This document shows, piece by piece, positions 9,289 to 17,728 of a DNA stretch of 64,000 bases (the first letter of the stretch is position 1; the number at the start of each line of letters is the position of its first letter). Origin of the DNA: Pseudomonas tensinigenes (GTDB lineage Bacteria > Pseudomonadota > Gammaproteobacteria > Pseudomonadales > Pseudomonadaceae); NCBI RefSeq assembly GCF_014268445.2, contig NZ_CP077089.1, positions 2,349,501 to 2,413,500 of the forward strand, written 5' to 3'. Position numbers and translations under genes: made by a program. The notes beneath the pieces were generated by a model. The model was not told the DNA's origin. It saw only the letters and a program-made list of their open reading frames with translations, and made no database searches.

Positions 9289-10713
9289 TCAGGCCATCTG
9301 CGCGGCAGCAACGACGTCAGCAGGCTGCGAGGCCCGCACGGTGCGCCAGGTGTTGTAAGCCATCAGGAACATGCCGCTGAGGAAGATCGCCCCACCGATC
9401 AGCCGCACGACGAAGCCTGGGTGGCTGGCCACCAGGGTTTCGACGAAGGAGTAGGTCAGCGTGCCGTCCTCGTTCACTGCGCGCCACATCAGGCCCTGGG
9501 CAATGCCGTTGACCCACATCGACGCGATGTAGAGCACGGTGCCGATGGTCGCGAGCCAGAAGTGCGCGTTGATCAAACCGACGCTGTGCATCTGCGCCTT
9601 GCCGAAGATTTTCGGGATCATGTGGTACAGCGCGCCGATGGAAATCATCGCCACCCAACCGAGGGCGCCAGCGTGTACGTGACCAATGGTCCAGTCGGTG
9701 TAGTGGGAGAGGGCGTTGACGGTCTTGATCGCCATCATCGGACCTTCAAAGGTTGACATGCCGTAGAACGCCAGCGAGACCACGAGGAAGCGCAAGATCG
9801 GGTCGCTGCGCAACTTATGCCAAGCGCCTGAGAGGGTCATCATGCCGTTGATCATGCCGCCCCAGCTCGGTGCCAGGAGAATCAGCGACATCACCATGCC
9901 CAGCGACTGCGCCCAGTCCGGCAGCGCGGTGTAGTGCAAGTGGTGCGGGCCGGCCCAGATGTACAGGGTGATCAGCGCCCAGAAGTGCACGATCGACAGG
10001 CGATACGAGTACACCGGACGCTCAGCCTGTTTCGGCACGAAGTAGTACATCATCCCGAGGAAACCGGCGGTGAGGAAAAAACCTACGGCGTTGTGGCCGT
10101 ACCACCATTGCACCATCGCGTCGGTTGCACCGGCGTACACCGAGTACGACTTGGTGAAACTCACCGGCAACTCAAGGTTGTTGACGATGTGCAGAATCGC
10201 CACGGTGATGATGAACGCGCCGAAGAACCAGTTGCCCACATAGATGTGCTTGGTCTTGCGCTGCATGATCGTGCCGAAGAATACGACGGCGTAGGCGACC
10301 CAGACGATGGTGATCAGGATGTCGATCGGCCATTCCAGCTCGGCGTATTCCTTGGAACTGGTGTAACCCAGTGGCAGGCTGATCGCCGCCAACAGGATCA
10401 CCAGTTGCCAGCCCCAGAAGCAGAATGCGGCGATTTTTGGTGCAAACAATTGGGTCTGGCAGGTGCGTTGCACCGAGTAGAACGAACTGGCGAACAGCGC
10501 ACAGCCACCGAACGCGAAGATCACCGCGTTGGTGTGCAGCGGGCGCAGACGGCCGAAACTGGTCCAGGGCAAATTGAAGTTGAGTTCGGGCCAGACCAAT
10601 TGGGCCGCGAGAAAAACCCCGAGGCCCATGCCGACGATGCCCCACACCACCGTCATAATGGCGAATTGGCGGACCACCTTGTAGTTGTAGGCGGTACTGA
10701 TAGAAGTGTTCAT
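9289..10713 (-). CDS. ccoN: Cytochrome c oxidase cbb3-type subunit I CcoN (copy 2)
   Basis: 474 aa from the ATG at 10713 ([14 protein letters not shown]); a longer frame to 10758 has no support. It carries the same heme and copper ligand motifs as copy 1 ([38 protein letters not shown]). An excellent ANR box (TTGATCCCCGTCAA on this strand) is centred about 128 bases upstream, inside the start of the divergent hydrolase gene. That agrees with the known low-oxygen, ANR-dependent induction of the second cco operon in pseudomonads. Confidence 0.97.
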   Translation of the reverse strand: MNTSISTAYNYKVVRQFAIMTVVWGIVGMGLGVFLAAQLVWPELNFNLPWTSFGRLRPLHTNAVIFAFGGCALFASSFYSVQRTCQTQLFAPKIAAFCFWGWQLVILLAAISLPLGYTSSKEYAELEWPIDILITIVWVAYAVVFFGTIMQRKTKHIYVGNWFFGAFIITVAILHIVNNLELPVSFTKSYSVYAGATDAMVQWWYGHNAVGFFLTAGFLGMMYYFVPKQAERPVYSYRLSIVHFWALITLYIWAGPHHLHYTALPDWAQSLGMVMSLILLAPSWGGMINGMMTLSGAWHKLRSDPILRFLVVSLAFYGMSTFEGPMMAIKTVNALSHYTDWTIGHVHAGALGWVAMISIGALYHMIPKIFGKAQMHSVGLINAHFWLATIGTVLYIASMWVNGIAQGLMWRAVNEDGTLTYSFVETLVASHPGFVVRLIGGAIFLSGMFLMAYNTWRTVRASQPADVVAAAQMA

Positions 10714-10808
10714 GGTTCCCCATCCACGGTTCAGCCGAAGTGAGCGCGCGCAAAACACGCGGCGAATCCTTCGTCTGGAGTTATAGGCAGACTAAAAGCG
10801 AGGCAAGC

Positions 10809-11489
10809 ATGGACAAACAGCACAAGGCCAGTATTGACGGGGATCAATGGGCGCAGTGCGTGCGTGATCATGGGTGGCGTTGGGATGCCGCCAGTTGTGA
10901 GGTTTCTGCGACGTTGATCCTGGCGCATGGGGCGGGGGCGCCGATGGATAGCGATTGGATGACTGATATGGCTGGGCGCCTTGCTGCACTGGGTGTGAAC
11001 GTGTTGCGGTTTGAGTTTGCGTATATGGCGCAGCGGCGTATCGACGGTGGCAAGCGTCCGCCGAACCCGGCGCCGAAACTGCTGGAATGCTGGCGCGAAG
11101 TGTTTGCCGAAGTGCGACGTCATGTCGCTGGGCCGCTGGGGATCGGCGGTAAGTCGATGGGCGGGCGGATGGCCAGTCTTTTGGCTGACGAATTGGGTAC
11201 CGATGCGTTGGTGTGTCTGGGGTATCCGTTTTATGCGGTGGGGAAACCGGAGAAGCCGCGGGTTGAGCATTTGGCTTCTTTGCAGACTCGGACGCTGATT
11301 GTGCAGGGGGAGCGGGATGCGCTGGGCAATCGGGAGGCGGTTGAGGCTTACACCTTGTCACCGAGTATTGAGGTGGCGTGGTTAGCGGCCGGGGATCATG
11401 ACTTGAAGCCGCTCAAGGTTTCCGGATTTACCCATGAACAGCATTTGGCCAGCGCCGCGCAGAAAGTAGCCGAGTTTCTCAAGGGTTAA
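10809..11489 (+). CDS. Alpha/beta-hydrolase of the KANL3/Tex30-like family
   Basis: 226 aa from the ATG at 10809 (preceded by GCGAGG); an upstream in-frame extension to 10740 looks non-coding. Fold motifs: LILAHGAGAPMDS (oxyanion loop), GIGGKSMGGRMAS (nucleophile elbow with Ser in GKSMGG), VQGERDALG (acid Asp region) and GDHDLKPLK (catalytic His). Its substrate is unknown. It is divergent from the second cco operon, and the ANR box of that operon lies within codons 9-13. Confidence 0.8.
   Translation: MDKQHKASIDGDQWAQCVRDHGWRWDAASCEVSATLILAHGAGAPMDSDWMTDMAGRLAALGVNVLRFEFAYMAQRRIDGGKRPPNPAPKLLECWREVFAEVRRHVAGPLGIGGKSMGGRMASLLADELGTDALVCLGYPFYAVGKPEKPRVEHLASLQTRTLIVQGERDALGNREAVEAYTLSPSIEVAWLAAGDHDLKPLKVSGFTHEQHLASAAQKVAEFLKG
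10834..10847 (-). promoter_or_regulatory. ANR/FNR box for ccoNOQP copy 2
   Basis: TTGACGGGGATCAA on the plus strand, or TTGATCCCCGTCAA towards ccoN. It matches TTGAT-N4-ATCAA at 9 of 10 positions. It sits within the 5' coding region of the divergent hydrolase. Confidence 0.7.
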
Positions 11490-12400
11490 CCGAGATCCCG
11501 AACCGCATAAAGATCGGCTCCCTTTCCCCCTCGCCCCCTTGGGGGAGAGGGCTGGGGTGAGGGGGATGGATCTTGGATGCGCTGCTGTCTTTCGTTTTGG
11601 ATACATATCCATTCCTGCGGTAACGGCCACTTAGGGTTCCGCCCTTACGGCGGGTCACTTTTTACAAACGCCTAAAAAGTAACCAAAAACGCTTGCTCCT
11701 ACGTGCGGCCCGCTCGCTGGGGCTCGGGGTTCCTTCGCTGCGGAATCGATCCGGGCGCAGCGCCTACGGTTTGCTTCGCTGCACCTCCTCTCGCTGTGTT
11801 TGGCTTCGCCAAACGGTCGCTGCGCTCCCACGCCCGGATCAATCCCTCCACTCAGCCTTCCGACGTCGCCCGTGGATCAAGATCAAGAGCAGGCGAGCTG
11901 ACACTCGGCCTATTGAGTGGTGAAGAGCGGGTGTCCGGCTTTGGTTTTGTGTTGGATTCGCCCCTCATCGGAACGCCGCCCGCCCAGCCCTTTCCCGAGG
12001 GAGAGGGAGCCGATTTGTGAGCTTTTCAAAGCCTGAGTTCAACGCGCTATTGCACGTCGGCGTACCTCTCCCAAACACCACGATCAGTCCCCTCTCCCTC
12101 GGGGAGAGGGCTAGGGTGAGGGGCTTTTGATCTGTTTCAGAATCTGAGTTCAACTCGGTATTTCACGTCGGCGTAGCTCTCCCAAACACTTCGGTCAGTC
12201 CCCTCTCCCTCTGGGAGAGGGTTAGGGTGAGGGGCTATTTCGCTGACACGATAAAAAACTTGAAGCGCTCACTGTCCAGCATTTCCCGTGCGTAAACATG
12301 ATTTTGTGAGCCCGTTTAAATTACACAACCCGTTACGCCACGGGGCCTACAACACCTTGCGCCGTTACCTACGCGTACGCCAGAATCCGCCGGCTTACAC
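11490..12400. repeat. Gene-free region of dispersed Pseudomonas repeats
   Basis: No convincing gene is present. At 11521-11565 there is a CCCTC...GGGAGAGGG...GTGAGGGGG imperfect palindrome. The stretch at about 11625-11960 (around GGGTCACTTTTTACAAACGC, then GTAACCAAAAACGCTTGC, then a GC-rich block ending near TTGAGTGGTGAAGAGCG) resembles a non-coding block I remember seeing at many loci in Pseudomonas genomes. From about 12020 to 12238 lies a tandem direct repeat, annotated separately. Confidence 0.6.
12020..12238. repeat. Tandem direct repeat of about 108 bp, two units
   Basis: Unit 1 (about 12020-12127) and unit 2 (about 12128-12238) share the order CTGAGTTCAAC, then CACGTCGGCGTA, CTCTCCCAAACAC, GTCAGTCCCCTCTCCCTC, and GAGAGGG...AGGGTGAGGGGC. 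Each unit ends in the CCCTCTCCC/GGGAGAGGG palindrome also present at 11521-11565. Confidence 0.75.
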
Positions 12401-12652
12401 AACCATGGCGCGGGCTATATCGTTTCCCTGCCACTGCCCATCAGTGGTCGGGTTTAGTAGCCCGTATGGTTTTAGTAAGTGCATAGGTCCCATTAAGTCA
12501 GGCGTATTTGCCTGCACTCAATGGTGGCTGTGCTCAGGGCGCTTTCGAGCGCGCCGGTCTTGCTAATTCCTCCGGTCTACTAACCTGCGCACAGCCGCCA
12601 CCCTTCTTTTAGTAGAGAACGGTCGCGGCCCTGGTTCAGGAATTAGATATTT
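12400..12652 (+). ncRNA. Structured leader in front of the DUF6124-like gene (possible C4/P4-type antisense RNA relative)
   Basis: A long stem pairs 12523-12533 (GGTGGCTGTGC) with 12589-12602 (GCACAGCCGCCACC, two-base bulge). Inside it is a perfect hairpin with a TTCG loop (12539-12552, GCGCT/AGCGC), followed by TGCTAATTCCTCCGG. Upstream there are TTTAGTAGCCCG and TTTTAGTAAGTG, and after the stem CTTTTAGTAGAG, a repeated TTTAGTA theme. The layout reminds me of phage C4/P4 immunity RNAs and of leaders seen before DUF3077/DUF6124 genes. That comparison is from memory; the base pairing is directly visible. Confidence 0.45.
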
Positions 12653-13018
12653 ATGTTCAAAGCCACGCCAAACCCTCCGGGCACAGACCCAACCCCTCAC
12701 GACCCAGCGCTTGAGTCTCAAAAGACAAAAGAAGCGACTGATCGCGCCCTCGACTACTACCTCCGACCCGAAGCTCTGGGTGCTCCGCCAAACCCGCCCA
12801 AGTTTCGCCCCGTCTATCTCGTAGACCCCACGCTGGATGACGAAACCCTGCTGGTCGAGGCGAGCGAATCGCTTTCATACGCCCATGCCATGGCCGGCAA
12901 TATCGCCAACTCAATCGGCGGCCCGGAGCGTAAACCGCTGCTGGCGCTGCAACAGGTGATCATGCTCAACGAACTGTTGGTCAATCGACTGCTGGATAAG
13001 CTGAAGTTACCGCAGTAG
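12653..13018 (+). CDS. DUF6124 (DUF3077-like) family small protein
   Basis: 121 aa from the ATG at 12653, with AGGAATT upstream. There is no signal peptide or membrane segment. The N-terminal half is Pro-rich (ATPNPPGTDPTPHDP). The conserved part is TLDDETLLVEASESLSYAHAMAGNIANSIGG...LLALQQVIMLNELLVNRLLD, typical of small Pseudomonas proteins grouped as DUF6124 or DUF3077, of unknown role. A hairpin follows at 13029-13056. A decayed copy of this gene lies at 14720-14932. Confidence 0.75.
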   Translation: MFKATPNPPGTDPTPHDPALESQKTKEATDRALDYYLRPEALGAPPNPPKFRPVYLVDPTLDDETLLVEASESLSYAHAMAGNIANSIGGPERKPLLALQQVIMLNELLVNRLLDKLKLPQ

Positions 13019-13028
13019 TTGTGAAACT

Positions 13029-13056
13029 GATGAGTGGGGCGTTTGCCCCGCTCATC
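13029..13056. terminator. Hairpin between convergent genes
   Basis: GATGAGTGGGGC pairs with GCCCCGCTCATC (one G-T wobble) around a GTTT loop. No long T-run follows. It lies between the convergent 12653-13018 and 13086-13559 genes. Confidence 0.5.
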
Positions 13057-13085
13057 GCAAAGAGGCCGTACCGCCTAATGCTGAT

Positions 13086-13559
13086 TCACTGATCAGTTCT
13101 TGTCAGTTTGAACGTTCCGTTCGGCCACAAACGATAACCTTCGGATTTGAACGTTGCGGTGAAGTCACCGGTGACGGTGCTTGTTGTCCGGTCCAGTCTG
13201 ATTGTAAGTTCCGCGTCGTCGGCATCGACAGTTGCGAATCCCGTGAAACCCGGTGGGGCAGGTATCGAATGGATATGGGCAACATGCAACCCCTTGCCGT
13301 CATTCAGTTTGTAGGTGTATTCCATCAAATCTTCATCGAGATAAGGCACGCTCAGAAGAAAGCTAAAGTAGTTTTCTTCGTCCAACGATCCGGTCGAACC
13401 GGCAAAGACCCAACTTTCTTCGCCGGTAGGCGGAAAGACGCTGTAGTCGAACGAGCTGTGTTGAGCGTTGATGGGCTCAGCCCCGAAACTCCAGTGAAAA
13501 TCATTGGTGGCGGGCTGGAAACTGTTTTGCTTCGTGATGAAAATGCACTTCGCGCTCAT
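13086..13559 (-). CDS. Hypothetical protein (157 aa), paralogue of 14105-14569
   Basis: The start MSAKCIFITKQNSF and end NGTFKLTRTDQ are clear. There is no signal peptide or membrane span. The C-terminal half is beta-rich with ELTIRLDRTTSTVTGDFTATFK, matched in the neighbour by SVTITLDPVSGTSTGKFKATFN, and both end in a NG[T/E]FKLTR motif. I do not recognise the family. It reads like a small beta-barrel or beta-sandwich protein in which an aromatic N-terminal half (FHWSFGAEP) varies. Together with the second copy it forms part of a duplicated segment with DUF6124 and aer sequences. Confidence 0.6.
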   Translation of the reverse strand: MSAKCIFITKQNSFQPATNDFHWSFGAEPINAQHSSFDYSVFPPTGEESWVFAGSTGSLDEENYFSFLLSVPYLDEDLMEYTYKLNDGKGLHVAHIHSIPAPPGFTGFATVDADDAELTIRLDRTTSTVTGDFTATFKSEGYRLWPNGTFKLTRTDQ

Positions 13560-13748
13560 GATGAAATCCTTCTCCGTGTGTAAACAAAGACAGGTGAGAA
13601 CACCTGGGTGCCATTGAAGGTTCTTTAATGAACACGCGTCTACTGTAAAACCTGACAGCTAGACAGCGTCGTGCAAATGTGGATGCGTAGGCAAACCAAG
13701 GTCGTTAGCGAATTCCGGCTTTGGCGCCATCCATTTCCGACCTGCAAT

Positions 13749-13783
13749 AAAAAACCCGGAAGCTTTCGCAGTCCGGGTTTTTT
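13749..13783 (-). terminator. Terminator copy associated with the aer-like fragment
   Basis: AAAAAACCCGGA pairs with TCCGGGTTTTTT around an 11-base loop. It is nearly the same as the terminator after the intact aer gene (15086-15119), so it belongs to the duplicated segment. Confidence 0.75.
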
Positions 13784-13873
13784 AATGAAGAACAAGATCA
13801 AAAGATCGCATCCTGCGGCAGCTCTTACAGGGATCGGTGCCGGAGCTGGCACAGGCTGCGAGTTTTTATTTTT

Positions 13874-14045
13874 AGCGGTTAAACCGCTTTACCGACAAAC
13901 ACTGCGTATTCGCCGTCTTCGTCAGCTCTTCACTCAACAACGCCAAGTTATGCGCCTGTTCCGACGTCTAATCTGCCAGTTTCGAAATACTGCTGACGTA
14001 TCTGCTGATCTCGTCAGCCACTGGACTTTGCTCTTCCGGTAGAGG
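13874..14045 (-). pseudogene. Decayed 3' fragment of an aer-type chemoreceptor gene
   Basis: About 170 bases align almost base for base with the 3' end of the intact chemoreceptor gene (15136 onward), including GCGGTTAAACCGCT, GTCAGCTCTTCACTCA and ATGCGCCTGTTCCGACGTCT. Several changes, including an in-frame stop on the coding strand (CAGACG to TAGACG), show it is not functional. It ends abruptly near 14045. With the adjacent terminator copy it marks one end of a segmental duplication. Confidence 0.8.
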
Positions 14046-14104
14046 TTTGTCGCCGAACATCGAACTGATGTGGCTGGCGGTTGGGGATCATGTGTATCGG
14101 CTAC

Positions 14105-14569
14105 TTACGATGCGCTCCTTGTCAGCTTGAATTCGCCGTTGGGGGTCTTGGGATCGACATTGAATGTGGCTTTAAATTTACCCGTGCTGGTTCCGCTGAC
14201 CGGATCAAGTGTGATGGTTACGGAAGCTGAGTGCGCTTTAATGCACGTGAAGCCACCATCACTGGTCAAAAAACAGTGTGAAAATGTTAGCCCTTCGTCT
14301 CCCAGGCCGAATGTGCCATCGATAATGGATTCATTAACGTAATCAAGCGTGAATGAGTAAAGGAAAAGGTCCCCTGTATCATGCGAACCGTTCCAGGCAT
14401 CCCATGCCCAATACTTCCGTCCCGGTGAAGCGTGGATAAGTTGCAGTGACGCCGTGGTCGCTTCTATCCACGCTGAACTTGAGTCAAAGCGCCATTTGAA
14501 AATGTCCTCCGGGCCCGATAGACGGTTTGTTCTTGTTGCTGCTAACAGACGATTGTGATGAGTGCGCAT
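14105..14569 (-). CDS. Hypothetical protein (154 aa), paralogue of 13086-13559
   Basis: The protein begins MRTHHNRLLAATRTNRLSG and ends PNGEFKLTRSAS. It shares the C-terminal pattern of the 13086-13559 protein: a Thr/Val-rich strand, a GKFKATF strand and a final NGEFKLTR. The N-terminal halves are diverged; both keep an F-x-W-x-F element (FHWSF; FKWRF). There is no signal peptide or known domain. It lies between two decayed fragments (aer-like and DUF6124-like), in the same order and orientation as expected for a duplicated unit. Confidence 0.55.
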   Translation of the reverse strand: MRTHHNRLLAATRTNRLSGPEDIFKWRFDSSSAWIEATTASLQLIHASPGRKYWAWDAWNGSHDTGDLFLYSFTLDYVNESIIDGTFGLGDEGLTFSHCFLTSDGGFTCIKAHSASVTITLDPVSGTSTGKFKATFNVDPKTPNGEFKLTRSAS

Positions 14570-14719
14570 TGTTAGTCTCTAACCGTGGTTCATCAGCTTC
14601 TGCCGATATAAAGGGACAGAGTGGGGCAACAGCAGAAAAAAGATAACTGTCAGAGTTGACAGTTGCTTTCTGATCTCTTGTGTGAAGTCGAGTTTCTAAG
14701 AAGAGGCTAGGTCCCGCGC

Positions 14720-14932
14720 AAAAGGTGAAGTAGCAACTGATCGCGCTCTGGTACTACCTCAAACCCGAATACTTGGCGGCCCCGCCAAGCTCATCCAAAT
14801 TTGTCCCGTCTACCTCGTCGACCCAACGCTGGAGGACGAAACCCTGCTGGTCGGGCGAGTCGCTTTCATACGCCCATGCTGAACGAGCTGTTGATCAATC
14901 GACTGCTGGATAAGCTGAAGTTGCCGCAGTAG
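14720..14932 (+). pseudogene. Decayed copy of the DUF6124-like gene
   Basis: Stretches such as GACGAAACCCTGCTGGTCG, TCGCTTTCATACGCCCATG and TCAATCGACTGCTGGATAAG match the intact gene at 12653-13018, and both end in CCGCAGTAG. The copy lacks the 5' third, contains frameshifts, and has lost about 85 bases between two short CATG-containing repeats. It cannot make the protein. Confidence 0.8.
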
Positions 14933-14954
14933 TTTCGCTGGCTGTTATGGCCTC

Positions 14955-15047
14955 TTCGCGAGCAGGCTCGCTCCCACAGGGGATTGTCGTCGGACACAAA
15001 ACTGTGGTCCCAAGCAGTTCCAATGTGGGAGCGAGCCTGCTCGCGAA
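14955..15047. repeat. REP pair (REPIN)
   Basis: Two inverted copies of the P. fluorescens-type REP palindrome, TTCGCGAGCAGGCTCGCTCC at 14955 and its complement ending at 15047, are separated by about 45 bases. The same pair occurs at 23635-23709, 24979-25068 and 27095-27183. Confidence 0.85.
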
Positions 15048-15085
15048 AGCGGCCTGCCAAACAACATCTGTTTCAGACAGGCAAC

Positions 15086-15119
15086 AAAAACCCGGAAGCT
15101 CTCGCTCTCCGGGTTTTTT
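15086..15119 (-). terminator. Terminator of aer
   Basis: AAAAACCCGGA pairs with TCCGGGTTTTT around an 11-base loop, directly downstream of the aer stop on the minus strand. Confidence 0.8.
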
Positions 15120-15135
15120 GTTATCGCCAGTTCAA

Positions 15136-16701
15136 TCAGCGGTTAAACCGCTCCACCAACGAGTACTGCGTATTAGCCGTTTTCGTCAGCTCTTCACTCA
15201 GCAACGCCGAGTTATGCGCCTGTTCCGACGTCTGATCCGCCAACTCCGAAATATTGCTGATGTTGCGGCTGATCTCTTCAGCCACCGCACTTTGCTCTTC
15301 GGTCGCGGCAGCAATCTGCGTGGTCATGTCGGTGATATTGGCCACCGCTTCACTGATCCCGACCAACGCCTGATCCGCTTCCAGCACTCGTGCTACACCT
15401 TCTTCGGCCTGACGATGCCCGGCTTCCATGGTCTGCACAGCGCTTGACGCAGTCTGCTGCAACTTGGCGATCAAGGCATGAATCTGCCCGGTCGATTCGC
15501 TGGTGCGCTGTGCTAGCTGACGAACTTCATCAGCCACCACCGCAAAACCACGGCCCATCTCGCCGGCACGCGCTGCTTCAATCGCAGCGTTCAGAGCGAG
15601 CAGGTTGGTCTGATCGGCGATGCCTTTGATCACATCAACCACACCGCCGATTTCGTCGCTGTCCTTGGCCAGTTGAGTGACGGTCAAACCGGTTTCGCCG
15701 ACAACTACCGACAGACGCTGAATAGCTTCACGGGTTTCGCCGGCGATGTCACGGCCGCGACCGGTCAGGCGATTGGCTTCCTGAGTGGCGTCGGCGGTGC
15801 GCTGCACGTGGCTCGCTACTTCCTGAGTAGTGGCGGCCATCTGGTTGACGGCGGTGGCGACCTGTTCGGTTTCCACGCGCTGACGTTCCAGGCCGGTGGA
15901 GCTGTTGTGCGCCAGGGCGTCGGACTGCTTGGCCTGATCGGTCAGGTGTTCGGCCGTGTCCTGCAGACGGGTCAGGCAGGTTTTCAGGCGTGCTTCCTGG
16001 CTGAGGATCGACATTTCCAGACGCGCCTGGGCGCCACGGCTGTCGGTGTACATCTGCGCGATCAGCGGGTCGGAGGTGGTCTGTTCGGCCAGACGCAGCA
16101 GGCGCTTGAGCCCGCGTTGCTGCCATTGCAGGCCCATCAGGCCCAGCGGCACCGACAAACCGGCGGCGAGGGCGAAGCCCCACTGCGAATTCAGGGTGGC
16201 GCCGATCACGAAGCTCAGTTGGCTGACCAGAATGAACGGCAGCCAGTCTTGCAGCACCGGCAGCCATTTGTCGCTGGAGGGGATCGCCGACTTGCCTTGG
16301 TTGATGCGTTGGTAGAGCGCTTCGGCGCGGCGGATCTGTTCGGCGGTGGGTTTGATCCGCACCGACTCGTAACCGACCACCTGATTGCCGTCGAACACCG
16401 GTGTTACGTAGGCGTTAACCCAGTAATGGTCACCGGTCTTGCAGCGATTCTTGACAATGCCCATCCATGGCAAGCCTTGTTTCAATGTGCCCCACATGTG
16501 CGAAAACACCGCCGCCGGGACGTCTGGGTGACGGACCAGGTTGTGCGGTGCACGGATCAGCTCTTCACGCGAAAACCCGCTGATCTCGACGAAAGCGTCG
16601 TTGCAGTAGGTGATCACGCCCTTGGCGTCGGTTGTGGAGATCAACCGCTGCTGAGCCGGGAAAGTCCGTTCGCGTTGTGTAATGGGCTGGTTGTTACGCA
16701 T
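15136..16701 (-). CDS. aer: Aer-type PAS-domain aerotaxis chemoreceptor
   Basis: 521 aa. An N-terminal PAS domain (about residues 20-115: [21 protein letters not shown], then [15 protein letters not shown] and [18 protein letters not shown]) is the FAD-type fold of Aer receptors. A hydrophobic membrane anchor follows (about 150-195). The C-terminal methyl-accepting signalling domain has the hairpin tip [35 protein letters not shown], quoted here as its recognisable core around residues 365-400. It senses redox and oxygen state and signals to CheA/CheW. In P. aeruginosa aer lies a few genes from the cco operons, as here, and a degenerate 3' copy lies 1.2 kb downstream. Confidence 0.9.
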   Translation of the reverse strand: MRNNQPITQRERTFPAQQRLISTTDAKGVITYCNDAFVEISGFSREELIRAPHNLVRHPDVPAAVFSHMWGTLKQGLPWMGIVKNRCKTGDHYWVNAYVTPVFDGNQVVGYESVRIKPTAEQIRRAEALYQRINQGKSAIPSSDKWLPVLQDWLPFILVSQLSFVIGATLNSQWGFALAAGLSVPLGLMGLQWQQRGLKRLLRLAEQTTSDPLIAQMYTDSRGAQARLEMSILSQEARLKTCLTRLQDTAEHLTDQAKQSDALAHNSSTGLERQRVETEQVATAVNQMAATTQEVASHVQRTADATQEANRLTGRGRDIAGETREAIQRLSVVVGETGLTVTQLAKDSDEIGGVVDVIKGIADQTNLLALNAAIEAARAGEMGRGFAVVADEVRQLAQRTSESTGQIHALIAKLQQTASSAVQTMEAGHRQAEEGVARVLEADQALVGISEAVANITDMTTQIAAATEEQSAVAEEISRNISNISELADQTSEQAHNSALLSEELTKTANTQYSLVERFNR

Positions 16702-16750
16702 GGTTTTTCAATCCGCAAGGCTTTGAAAGGTTGTCGGCGGTGACAGCTTT

Positions 16751-16773
16751 TTATTGAAATTTTTTTTCAATAA
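16751..16773. repeat. AT-rich inverted repeat between aer and the CPBP gene
   Basis: TTATTGA and TCAATAA flank an A/T stretch just before the aer start and after the CPBP gene stop. It could be a terminator of the CPBP gene or a regulatory site for aer; the sequence does not decide. Confidence 0.4.
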
Positions 16774-16803
16774 TCAGCACAGCGTCGCAAAACGGCGCTT
16801 GCT

Positions 16804-17595
16804 TCAGCCGGCGAGCATCGGATAGGTGAACAAACCGAAGTGCAGCAGGTTCAGGCCGAAATGCGTGGCGATTGCCGCGCCGAGCCCGCCAAAACGGTAG
16901 GCCAGACCATAGCCGACACCCGCCAGACCCGCCAGCAACACCCAGGTCCAGCCCGCGCCGGCATGCACCAGACCAAACAGCAGCGAGGCCAGCAGCAGGG
17001 CGAGGTTTTCACCGTAAGGCAGATGTTTGAAACGCTGGCTGAGGCCGCCCTGTATATAGCCGCGAAACAGCGCTTCTTCGACCAAGGTCACCAGCAGTAG
17101 GTTGTTCAGCACCCACAACCATGCCTGATCCGGCCACTTCGGCGCCCAGGCGATCACGCCCAGCAACAGTGCGCCGCCGAGAGCCAGAATCGCACTGAGA
17201 GTCAGGGCGAGGGCGGTGGCGTACACGCTCAGACGCAACGAACGGCGCCCGACAATCCACGGGCAGACCAGTAGCAACCAGAAGCCAATCAACGGTTTAT
17301 CGAGATTCAGATACATCGAGAACGGCACGGCATTGTCGGTGAAGCGCTGCGGATCGATGGCGCGCCCGTTGGCAAACCCCGGCAACCAGTGCAACGCCAG
17401 CGCCAAGGCCAGCACGATGAACAGGCCATGACCGAGAAACCGCGCAACCGGCACCTGTTGTTGGCGCACGGCAAAACCTGCGAACACCAGTAATCCAACG
17501 GAGATCAACGCCAGCCAACCGAGGTGGCCGTAGCTCAGCGCCCATCCATAACCGAGGCTGAGAAGTGCCAGATAGAGCCATGGCAAAGCCTTCAT
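16804..17595 (-). CDS. CPBP-family intramembrane metalloprotease
   Basis: 263 aa from the ATG at 17595 (MKALPWLYLALL); the open frame continues upstream but without a plausible start. About eight hydrophobic helices are visible. The CPBP (Abi) motifs are complete: EEALFRGYIQ (EExxxR), LLFGLVHAG (FxxxH) and ATHFGLNLLH (HxxxN). Members of this membrane glutamate/metalloprotease family cleave substrates within the bilayer; no substrate is suggested here. The aer gene follows on the same strand about 100 bases downstream. Confidence 0.85.
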   Translation of the reverse strand: MKALPWLYLALLSLGYGWALSYGHLGWLALISVGLLVFAGFAVRQQQVPVARFLGHGLFIVLALALALHWLPGFANGRAIDPQRFTDNAVPFSMYLNLDKPLIGFWLLLVCPWIVGRRSLRLSVYATALALTLSAILALGGALLLGVIAWAPKWPDQAWLWVLNNLLLVTLVEEALFRGYIQGGLSQRFKHLPYGENLALLLASLLFGLVHAGAGWTWVLLAGLAGVGYGLAYRFGGLGAAIATHFGLNLLHFGLFTYPMLAG

Positions 17596-17728
17596 CGAAA
17601 GTCCCTGTGCAGAATGTGTGGAGGGGCTTTCTACACGGGTGGGGGCGTGGGGACAAGTGAAGGTGTGGCGGAATGTGGGGACGGCAAACAAACCCTCGGC
17701 CACACACAAATCCCCTGTGGGATTGGAT

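Noticed and set aside
12020..12238. CRISPR-like repeat array
   Set aside because: Only two long units of about 108 bp in direct repeat, no regular short repeats with unique spacers and no cas genes.
12288..12566. 92-codon plus-strand frame
   Set aside because: Runs through the structured leader; composition is not protein-like and the base-pairing explains the sequence better.
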